11,171 bases of DNA from NCBI GenBank assembly GCA_900549725.1, contig URPL01000040.1:1-11171 (forward strand), in the 5' to 3' direction. Position 1 is the stretch's first letter, and each line of letters starts with the position of its first letter. This DNA comes from an uncultured Eubacteriales bacterium. GTDB lineage: Bacteria > Bacillota > Clostridia > Oscillospirales > CAG-272. This document shows positions 6,085 through 11,171 of this stretch, in pieces. The notes under the pieces are model-generated. The model was not told the origin of the DNA. It worked only from the letters and a program-made list of their open reading frames with translations, and did no database searches. Made by a program: the position numbers and the translations under genes.

Positions 6085-6103
6085 GCGGAAAAAGTGTTTC
6101 CGC
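6085..6103. repeat. Hairpin between lipid kinase and MATE genes
   Basis: GCGGAAA (6085-6091) pairs with TTTCCGC (6097-6103) around a five-base loop. No T-tract follows on the minus strand, so it is not a standard terminator; it may be an mRNA-stability or processing structure, or incidental. The rest of 6030-6147 shows only weak promoter-like matches. Confidence 0.4.
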
Positions 6104-6147
6104 GTAAATCAGTGCCCGTTCCTAAAAAACGGAGGGGGACAGCGCGG

Positions 6148-7077
6148 TTACTTACGGAGGATGAAAACGGCGCCGTGCAGGTTTTCAATCTCGGCGGTTT
6201 TAACGCTGCCGCCGTATTCTCCGTCCACCGTCCAGTCCACGGGCTCTTCGGATTCAAAGCGAATGTTGGCGGTATGCAAAAAACGGACAAAACGATCGTC
6301 AAATCGCTTGCGCACGATGCCGCTTAGCACCTGCTGCAGCTCCTGCGCGCTGCCCGGCTTTTTGATGAGCATGACCTCAAACAAGCCGTCCGAGAGGGAA
6401 ACATCGCTTTCCCTGAGGCGCACCAGCCCGGCAACGGAGAGGGAATTGGTCACGCCGCCGTAGATAAATTCATCCTCAATCACCGCGGTATCCGTTGTGA
6501 TCTTCATGCGGTAGGGGCGGATGGAGCCGACGCTTGCAATGCCGTCAAGCACATAGGCAAAATGCCCGAGCAGGCGCTTCATCCAACGCGGCGTTGCATA
6601 GGAAACGCGGGTGAACGCGCCGAAGGAGCAGACATAATTAAAATGCGCTTGCCCGCGGAAGCGCCCGACATCAAACGGGCGCGGCACGCCGCCGAGCGTC
6701 AGACGGATGCATTTTTGCAAATTGCGGTACGGCAGATGCAGCGTGCGCGCCATATCATTTGTGGAGCCGAGCGGCAAAAATCCGATGGGGCGGCGCTGCT
6801 CCTGCGGCAGAAGCATCATTCCGCCGATGACCTCATTCAGCGTGCCGTCTCCGCCGCAGCAGACCACAAGATTATATGCCTTTGCATTTTCCGCTACAAA
6901 ACGCATGGCGTCGCCCTTTCCCGCCGTTGTCATAACGGTGGTTGCGCAGCCGTATTTCGCATAGCTTTCGATCACGCCGTAAAGCGCGGCTTTTGGCTTT
7001 GCAATTCCCGCCGCGGGGTTGAGGATCAGCAGCACGCGCCGCCCGTCCCCAAGCGATTTTTTTGCATGCGAAAACAT
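6148..7077 (-). CDS. Diacylglycerol kinase family (YegS/BmrU-type) lipid kinase
   Basis: Protein of 309 residues, the usual length of the bacterial DAGK-catalytic family. Motifs in order: NPAAG (20-24, first strand and nucleotide loop), CCGGDGTLNEVIGG (73-86, the family's nucleotide-binding signature), IGFLPLGSTNDMAR (98-111), then a beta-rich C-terminal domain containing DEFIYGGVTNS and the VDWTVDGEYGG element near the end. Members phosphorylate diacylglycerol or related lipids with ATP; the known housekeeping member DgkB recycles diacylglycerol left by lipoteichoic acid synthesis, but orthology to DgkB is not claimed. It is soluble and membrane-associating. The ATG has GAAAGGGGGG upstream. 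Only 18 bases separate it from GtrA, so the two are almost certainly one transcript. Confidence 0.93.
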   Translation of the reverse strand: MFSHAKKSLGDGRRVLLILNPAAGIAKPKAALYGVIESYAKYGCATTVMTTAGKGDAMRFVAENAKAYNLVVCCGGDGTLNEVIGGMMLLPQEQRRPIGFLPLGSTNDMARTLHLPYRNLQKCIRLTLGGVPRPFDVGRFRGQAHFNYVCSFGAFTRVSYATPRWMKRLLGHFAYVLDGIASVGSIRPYRMKITTDTAVIEDEFIYGGVTNSLSVAGLVRLRESDVSLSDGLFEVMLIKKPGSAQELQQVLSGIVRKRFDDRFVRFLHTANIRFESEEPVDWTVDGEYGGSVKTAEIENLHGAVFILRK

Positions 7078-7095
7078 CGGGGAAGCCCCCCTTTC

Positions 7096-7581
7096 TCAAG
7101 GTTTATTCGGGTTTTCCGGAGTTTGCGTCCCGGGCGATTTTTTCTTTTCGCGGAAGGCGAACAGCCGCTGCCCCAGGTAATTCAGAAGAACAAAGAAGCC
7201 GCTGCCGAACAGCATGGCAAGATTGTTTTGCCATGTTTCCCCAAGACCGCGGAAGATCAGGCGTGCAAGCGGCTTTGCCGCGCCGTAGGCGATTGCATAG
7301 CAAACGGCAATGTTCAGCGCAAACCGTAAAACGACGCCCGCGCCCTTCTCTTTGTTTTGAAAGGTGAAATGCTTGTTGAGAAAATAGCTTAAAATGCTGG
7401 CAAAGACATAATTTGCGGCGGAAGAGATCCAATAGCCGACAGCCCCGAAGCGGTACAGAAAGCCGTTATACAGCCCATACATAATGCCCATGCCGACCAG
7501 TGTATTGATCACGCCGACCAAAAGAAATTTCCAGAACTTCGCATCCAGCAGCGAGACGATTTTTTTGAAAAATGCCTGCAT
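7096..7581 (-). CDS. GtrA family membrane protein
   Basis: Protein of 161 residues with four hydrophobic helices (about 18-40, 48-68, 85-108 and 118-138), the classic GtrA/DPMS3 layout. The motif FLNKHFTF (67-74) after helix two recurs as NYLGQRLFAF (134-143) after helix four, a family hallmark. GtrA proteins are thought to help move polyprenyl-phosphate-linked sugars across the membrane or assist glycosyltransferases in cell-surface glycan assembly. No glycosyltransferase partner is adjacent, so the substrate is unknown. The C-terminus is a proline-rich polar tail. GAGGG lies six bases before the ATG. There is little room for a promoter between the pnp terminator and this start, so read-through from pnp or a promoter hidden in the pnp 3' end is likely. 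Confidence 0.93.
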   Translation of the reverse strand: MQAFFKKIVSLLDAKFWKFLLVGVINTLVGMGIMYGLYNGFLYRFGAVGYWISSAANYVFASILSYFLNKHFTFQNKEKGAGVVLRFALNIAVCYAIAYGAAKPLARLIFRGLGETWQNNLAMLFGSGFFVLLNYLGQRLFAFREKKKSPGTQTPENPNKP

Positions 7582-7599
7582 GTTTTTCCCTCAATTAAG

Positions 7600-7650
7600 G
7601 TTAGAATAAGATAGGAAAGCCGGGTCGGAATTATCCCCGCCCGGCTTTCC
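7600..7650 (-). terminator. Hairpin terminator after pnp
   Basis: Minus strand: GGAAAGCCGGG (7650-7640) pairs perfectly with CCCGGCTTTCC (7624-7614), and the stem continues inward by three bp past a bulge. An A-rich stretch precedes it and TATCTTATTCTAA follows, an imperfect U-tract that implies incomplete termination. On the plus strand the same hairpin is followed by TGTTTTTTG, but no plus-strand gene leads into it. Confidence 0.7.
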
Positions 7651-7662
7651 TGTTTTTTGTTT

Positions 7663-9756
7663 TCAGTCTTTGGGGATGCAATCCTTGTGAGAGAGGTTGA
7701 CGCGTCCCTTTTCGTCGATCTCGATGACCTTGACGATCATTTCATCGCCCTCTTTGCAAACATCCTCGCATTTTTCCACGCGATGATGCGCAAGCTTGGA
7801 GATGTGCACCATGCCCTCATGCCCCGGATAGTACTCCACGAACACGCCGAAGTTGAGAATTCTTGTGACATGGCCGGTGTAGATCTCGCCGATGGTCGGC
7901 TCAAATACGATGGCATCGATGGCAGCCTTTGCAGCCAGGGCGCCGTCGCGGTCGACGGAGGCAATAAAGACGGAGCCGTCGTCCTCAATATCAATCTTCG
8001 CGCCGGTATCGGCAACGATCTTCTGAATGACCTTGCCGCCCGTTCCGATGACCTCGCGGATCTTATCGGGATTTATATGCATGGTGATCATCTTCGGTGC
8101 ATACTCGGAAACCTCTGCGCGCGGCGCGGGGATTGCCTTGAGCAGGATCTCGTCGATGATATAATCGCGGCCCTTGTGGGTCACGGCGAATGCTTCCTTG
8201 ATGATTTCGGGGGTCAGACCGTCGATTTTAAGGTCCATCTGAATGGAGGTGATGCCCTTATGGGTGCCGGCGACCTTGAAATCCATGTCGCCGTAGAAAT
8301 CCTCCACGCCCTGAATATCAATCATGGTCATCCATCTCTCGCCCTCGGTGATCAGCCCGCAGGAAATGCCTGCAACCGGCGCCTTGATCGGCACGCCGGC
8401 ATCCATCAGCGCAAGCGTGGAGCCGCACACGGATGCCTGAGAGGTAGATCCGTTGGAGGAAATGACCTCGGAAACCAGGCGAATGGTATACGGAAATTCC
8501 GCTTCGCTCGGGAGCACCGGAACCAGAGAGCGCTCTGCCAGAGCGCCGTGCCCGATCTCGCGGCGGCCTGCCCCGCGGGAAGCCTTTGCTTCGCCTACGG
8601 AATAGCCGGGCATGTTATAATGATGGATATAGCGTTTTTTCTCCAGATCGTCGATGCCGTCAAATTCCTGCGCATCGCCGAGTGTGCCGAGCGTTGCGGT
8701 GGTGATGACCTGCGTCTGACCGCGGGTGAACATACCGCTGCCGTGCACGCGGGGCAGAAGACCGACCTCGGCGCTCAGCGGGCGGATCTGATCCAGGCGG
8801 CGGCCGTCAACGCGCTTGCCGTCTTCCAGCAGCCAGCGACGGACGATCTTTTTCTGAATCTTGTAAACCAGCTCTTCCATCTGGCTTTCGATTTCAGGAT
8901 ATTCCTCGGAGAATTCCTCGATGATCGCATCGCGGATGGGGAGCATTCTCTCATCGCGGATGTTCTTGTCATCGGTATCCAGCGCGTACATTACATCCTT
9001 TTCGCAGAATGCAAAAACACGGTCGAACATTTCATGATCAAGCTCGCCGGAAGGATAGGAAAATTTCGGCTTGCCGATCTCCGCAACGATGCCGTCGATG
9101 AAGGAGCAGATGCCCTTGATCTCTTCGTGCGCCGTCAGAATTGCCTTGAGCATGGTGTCGTCGTCAACCTCGTTTGCGCCCGCTTCGATCATAACGACCT
9201 TTTCATGGCTTGCAGCCACGGTCAGGTTCAGATCGCTCTTTTCTCTTTGCGCCTTTGTGGGGTTGATCACAATCTGCCCGTCCACAAGGCCGACGGAAGC
9301 GCCGCCGATAGGCCCGTTCCACGGGATATCGGAAATGGAAAGGGCAATGGAAGCGCCGATCATGGCGGTGATTTCCGGGCTGCAGTCGCGATCCACGGAC
9401 ATAACTGTCAGCGCAAGGCATACGTCATTGCGCAGGTCCTTCGGGAACAGCGGGCGCACGGGGCGGTCGATCACGCGGGAGGTCAGAATGGCGTTTTCCG
9501 TCGGTCTGCCCTCGCGGCGCAGGTATCCGCCGGGGATGCGGCCCACGGCATACAGTCTTTCTTCAAAATCAACGGACAGCGGCAAAAAGTCGATGCCATC
9601 GCGCGGCTTTGCGCTTGCGGTTGCGCAGCAGAGAATTGCGGTGTCGCCGTAGCGCACCATGGCGGAGCCGTTTGCAAGGCCTGCCATTTTTCCCGTTTCG
9701 ACAACCAGCGGGCGGCCGGCATATTCGTAACGGAAGGTTTTGTAATTGTCAAACAT
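7663..9756 (-). CDS. pnp: Polyribonucleotide nucleotidyltransferase (PNPase)
   Basis: Protein of 697 residues, full length for the family. It degrades RNA 3' to 5' by phosphorolysis, releasing nucleoside diphosphates, and works as a ring-shaped trimer in mRNA turnover. Two RNase PH-like domains occupy about residues 10-220 and 310-545, with the active-site-region blocks SNGSTSQASVCGSTLALMDA and FYGDMDFKVAGT. A KH domain (about 557-617) has the IGTGGK loop, and an S1 domain (about 623-693) has GHVTRILNFGVFVEYYPGHE and HISKLA. AGGAG eight bases before the ATG fixes the start. It follows rpsO, the arrangement conserved across many bacteria, with a terminator and a possible secondary promoter in the 219-base gap. 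The opposite strand is open for nearly the whole gene, which I take as a codon-bias shadow. Confidence 0.98.
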   Translation of the reverse strand: MFDNYKTFRYEYAGRPLVVETGKMAGLANGSAMVRYGDTAILCCATASAKPRDGIDFLPLSVDFEERLYAVGRIPGGYLRREGRPTENAILTSRVIDRPVRPLFPKDLRNDVCLALTVMSVDRDCSPEITAMIGASIALSISDIPWNGPIGGASVGLVDGQIVINPTKAQREKSDLNLTVAASHEKVVMIEAGANEVDDDTMLKAILTAHEEIKGICSFIDGIVAEIGKPKFSYPSGELDHEMFDRVFAFCEKDVMYALDTDDKNIRDERMLPIRDAIIEEFSEEYPEIESQMEELVYKIQKKIVRRWLLEDGKRVDGRRLDQIRPLSAEVGLLPRVHGSGMFTRGQTQVITTATLGTLGDAQEFDGIDDLEKKRYIHHYNMPGYSVGEAKASRGAGRREIGHGALAERSLVPVLPSEAEFPYTIRLVSEVISSNGSTSQASVCGSTLALMDAGVPIKAPVAGISCGLITEGERWMTMIDIQGVEDFYGDMDFKVAGTHKGITSIQMDLKIDGLTPEIIKEAFAVTHKGRDYIIDEILLKAIPAPRAEVSEYAPKMITMHINPDKIREVIGTGGKVIQKIVADTGAKIDIEDDGSVFIASVDRDGALAAKAAIDAIVFEPTIGEIYTGHVTRILNFGVFVEYYPGHEGMVHISKLAHHRVEKCEDVCKEGDEMIVKVIEIDEKGRVNLSHKDCIPKD

Positions 9757-9764
9757 TTTCTTTT

Positions 9765-9792
9765 CTCCTTGTGTTTTTTGTTGCCGCAGGAG
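9765..9792 (-). promoter_or_regulatory. Possible occlusion of the pnp ribosome site
   Basis: The pnp Shine-Dalgarno AGGAG (9769-9765) is exactly complementary to CTCCT (9792-9788), 18 bases upstream on the same strand. In a transcript reading through from rpsO the two could pair and mask the site. If transcription starts at the promoter at 9794-9820 (start near 9787), the CTCCT would be lost or at the very end. Five base pairs over an 18-base loop is weak. Confidence 0.3.
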
Positions 9793-9793
9793 A

Positions 9794-9820
9794 TGTATAG
9801 CACTTAAGCACGGATCGCAA
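9794..9820 (-). promoter_or_regulatory. Possible secondary promoter for pnp
   Basis: Minus strand: TATACA (9799-9794) preceded by TGC gives an extended -10, and TTGCGA (9820-9815) lies at a short 15-bp spacing. It sits between the rpsO terminator and pnp, where an internal promoter would be expected. The rest of 9825-9888 shows no gene. Confidence 0.45.
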
Positions 9821-9888
9821 AACTGCCTTGCGGCCCATGATTAACTGCTACCCATCGGCTGCGACGGGACATGCGGGGTGCGGCGAAG

Positions 9889-9924
9889 AAAAAAGGCTCT
9901 TGCCATGCTCCCATGGGAAAAGCC
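9889..9924 (-). terminator. Intrinsic terminator after rpsO
   Basis: Minus strand: GGCTTTTCCCATG (9924-9912) pairs with CATGGCAAGAGCC (9907-9895) with one C/C mismatch and one wobble, a four-base loop, and six T residues (9894-9889) followed by CTT. Its position between rpsO and pnp suggests that part of the transcription stops here, lowering pnp relative to S15. Confidence 0.85.
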
Positions 9925-9930
9925 TTTCGG

Positions 9931-9963
9931 TTCCCGCGCCGGGCGGTTTGCCCGGTACGGGAA
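9931..9963 (-). repeat. Long hairpin just after the rpsO stop codon
   Basis: TTCCCG (9931-9936) with CGGGAA (9958-9963) and CCGGGC (9939-9944) with GCCCGG (9950-9955), separated by a symmetrical 2x2 internal loop; the apical loop is five bases. It lacks a U-tract and precedes the terminator by six bases. It may be an RNase III processing site or a 3'-end stabiliser for rpsO mRNA; in E. coli the rpsO-pnp intergenic region contains an RNase III site used in PNPase autoregulation, but at a different place. Confidence 0.65.
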
Positions 9964-9975
9964 GCATTCATGAAA

Positions 9976-10239
9976 TTACTTGCGCAGGCCGAGCTTTTCC
10001 ACGATGGCACGATATCTTTCGATATCGACCTTCTGCAGATAGCCCAGCAGGCTTCTTCTGTGACCGACCATCTTCAGAAGACCGCGACGGCTGTGGTGGT
10101 CCTTCTTGTTCTCTTTCAGATGCTCGTTGAGATGGTTGATTCTCCAGGTGAGCAGAGCGATCTGCACCTCGGGAGAGCCCGTGTCGCCTTCGTGAACTGC
10201 GTAGGTTTCGATGATTTGCTTTTTGACTTCTGGTTGCAT
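9976..10239 (-). CDS. rpsO: 30S ribosomal protein S15
   Basis: Protein of 87 residues that binds 16S rRNA early in small-subunit assembly. The conserved core HEGDTGSPEVQIALLTWRIN is present, followed by LNEHLKENKKDHHSRRGLLK, then MVGHRRSLLGYLQ and the C-terminal YRAIVEKLGLRK. I begin it at the ATG at 10239, MQPEVKKQIIETYAV, because GAGGTG lies six bases upstream and the length then matches the family's usual 88-89; an in-frame ATG at 10269 would add ten residues and lies inside the leader hairpin. It has its own strong promoter and a structured leader, consistent with the widespread autoregulation of S15 by binding its own mRNA. Confidence 0.98.
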   Translation of the reverse strand: MQPEVKKQIIETYAVHEGDTGSPEVQIALLTWRINHLNEHLKENKKDHHSRRGLLKMVGHRRSLLGYLQKVDIERYRAIVEKLGLRK

Positions 10240-10266
10240 TGCTTTCACCTCATTGTAAGATTCCGT

Positions 10267-10330
10267 CATACGCCAGAATACGGCGGGTGAAAACGCTCAC
10301 AGAGCCAATTTCCCGTATTCCGAGTATGCG
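10267..10330 (-). promoter_or_regulatory. Structured rpsO leader, likely S15 autoregulatory element
   Basis: Minus strand: CGGAATACGG (10322-10313) pairs along all ten bases with CCGTATTCTG (10283-10274, one G/U). Beyond a T versus GC bulge the stem extends with CATAC (10328-10324) and GTATG (10271-10267). The 29-base loop contains a smaller GTGA/TCAC hairpin. The base of the helix ends about 15 bases before the GAGGTG ribosome site. Leaders of rpsO bind S15 in several bacteria using unrelated folds, so the function is inferred from position and structure. Confidence 0.65.
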
Positions 10331-10375
10331 GTTGAACGGTTTGCGCAGAAAAATGCCTGCGAAAACATTCGATTC

Positions 10376-10404
10376 ATTATAGCATGCGGGCAAGCCTTTG
10401 TAAA
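10376..10404 (-). promoter_or_regulatory. rpsO promoter
   Basis: Minus strand: -35 TTTACA (10404-10399), 17-bp spacer and perfect -10 TATAAT (10381-10376). A/T-rich tracts directly upstream (about 10407-10440) look like an UP element, as expected for a ribosomal-protein promoter. Predicted start is about 10369, giving a leader of about 130 bases. Confidence 0.85.
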
Positions 10405-10408
10405 TAGC

Positions 10409-10451
10409 ATTTGCAAAAAATTCAAGTTTCATAAACATTTTTCTTGCAAAT
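10409..10451. repeat. Inverted repeat upstream of the rpsO promoter
   Basis: ATTTGCAA (10409-10416) and TTGCAAAT (10444-10451) are exact inverted copies 27 bases apart in AT-rich DNA between the acetyltransferase stop and the rpsO -35 box. It may be an operator or part of a weak terminator for the upstream gene; no conventional terminator is seen there. Confidence 0.35.
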
Positions 10452-10481
10452 TTTCTGTTTTTGCGGGTGCGGTATGCTTTT

Positions 10482-11171
10482 TCAGAGCGTTTTTTCATAC
10501 AGCAAATATGTGCCGATGCGAACAAAACCGAGCTGACGCAAAATCTCTGTTTCCGCCTCCGTGCAAAAATAGGTCATATAGTCCGCGCCAAGATCCCGGC
10601 ACGCGGAAAGGGCGGATGAGAGCAGGCAGCGGCAGACGGACGGGCGGAACACGCCGTCTGAAAACTCCAATCCGAAAATTTCAAACCAACCGTTTCTGCC
10701 GGAGAAAAAGACCGTTGCAAGAGGCGTCTCTCCCTCCCGGTACACAAAAATGTGCCAATCGTCGAGCGCTTTATACAGCCGCTCGCAGTTCCAATAGGTT
10801 TTCGCATCGGGGTGATAGACTGCCCGCAGCATGTGAAAATTATCTCGGGTAATGCGCACAACAGCCGGGTCAGAAAAGGGGGCGGGCGGATGCTTTTGAA
10901 AGAAAAACGAATGGTTTTGGGAGCGCTCAATGCAGAAAAAGCCGTTTTCCCTGAGAAACGAAACCGCTTCCCGGTTTTCTTCCGGAAATCCGAAATATGC
11001 CGCATAGCCCGGAAATCGCTCCCGCAGGCGCTCCGCAAGCTCGGCAAGCGCCTGTGCCGTATTGCCGCACAGGTTGCAGCTCTGCAGGGCAAGATATTTG
11101 TCCTGCGCGATCCATTCATATGAAAGCCAGCCGAGGACGCGCCCGTTTTCCGAAAACAGCAAAAGCTCTTC
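10482..11171 (-). CDS. GNAT family N-acetyltransferase (N-terminus beyond the window)
   Basis: The frame stays open to the right edge, so the start is missing; 229 residues are visible. A TTG at 11162 could act as a start, but there is no sign that it does. The sequence has two GNAT-like halves. The first runs from GRVLGWLSYEW through EENREAVSFLRENGFFCIERSQ, the typical C-terminal strand-helix-strand of a GNAT domain. The second, from VVRITRDNFHMLRAVYH, includes LATVFFSGRNGWFEIFGLEF and ends with ETEILRQLGFVRIGTYLLYEK. Tandem-domain GNATs often have one degenerate half. The expected reaction is transfer of an acetyl group from acetyl-CoA to an amine, but the acceptor is unknown, and no clean Q/RxxGxG/A acetyl-CoA loop is seen in the visible part. 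It lies upstream of rpsO without a clear terminator. Confidence 0.75.
   Translation of the reverse strand, partial: EELLLFSENGRVLGWLSYEWIAQDKYLALQSCNLCGNTAQALAELAERLRERFPGYAAYFGFPEENREAVSFLRENGFFCIERSQNHSFFFQKHPPAPFSDPAVVRITRDNFHMLRAVYHPDAKTYWNCERLYKALDDWHIFVYREGETPLATVFFSGRNGWFEIFGLEFSDGVFRPSVCRCLLSSALSACRDLGADYMTYFCTEAETEILRQLGFVRIGTYLLYEKTL

Noticed and set aside
7657..9807. 716-codon open frame on the plus strand opposite pnp
   Set aside because: It mirrors pnp almost exactly, shows no recognisable domain, and has no ribosome site or promoter. Codon bias of a highly expressed gene readily leaves the opposite strand open.
10240..10269. ATG at 10269 as the S15 start
   Set aside because: It adds ten residues absent from S15 proteins and lies inside the leader hairpin; GAGGTG sits correctly before ATG 10239.
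1..11171. Mobile element, CRISPR array, defence island or biosynthetic cluster
   Set aside because: No transposase, integrase, repeat-spacer pattern, toxin-antitoxin pair or known defence or biosynthetic domains; gene content is housekeeping and transport.

Overview
The window looks like ordinary chromosome from a Clostridia-type Firmicute of moderate to high G+C, perhaps near the Oscillospirales. This is judged from base composition, strong Shine-Dalgarno sites, sigma-A-like promoters and gene content: rpsO-pnp, a DUF3842 protein, an orphan ECF S component, a MATE transporter and a YegS/BmrU-type lipid kinase. I see no insertion sequence, prophage, CRISPR array, tRNA or rRNA.

Layout. Positions 1-248 hold inverted repeats and a compact minus-strand transcription unit (promoter, about 93-nt self-paired RNA, U-tract) that reads as a small RNA gene. 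Positions 325-3311 are a minus-strand operon: a SprT-like zinc protein, an MBOAT O-acyltransferase and an SGNH/AlgX-type partner, for modifying an extracellular polymer. Its promoter stands back to back with the plus-strand promoter of a DUF3842 gene (3439-3864). A second plus-strand promoter then drives a structured, about 165-nt leader ending in a strong intrinsic terminator just before an ECF S component (4091-4624), a clear attenuator or orphan-riboswitch arrangement. A shared terminator region separates this from the convergent minus-strand genes.

Positions 4674-7581 carry, in transcription order, GtrA, a diacylglycerol-kinase-family lipid kinase and a MATE transporter. Upstream of them lies the conserved rpsO-pnp pair (7663-10239): ribosomal protein S15 with its own strong promoter and a structured leader, a hairpin plus terminator between the genes, a possible secondary pnp promoter, then polynucleotide phosphorylase. 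A GNAT-type acetyltransferase, cut by the right edge, lies upstream of rpsO.

The coding regions are recognisable families. The least explained signals are non-coding: the 121-213 small-RNA candidate, the ECF leader at 3909-4074, and the S15/PNPase regulatory structures. No obviously new multigene system is visible.
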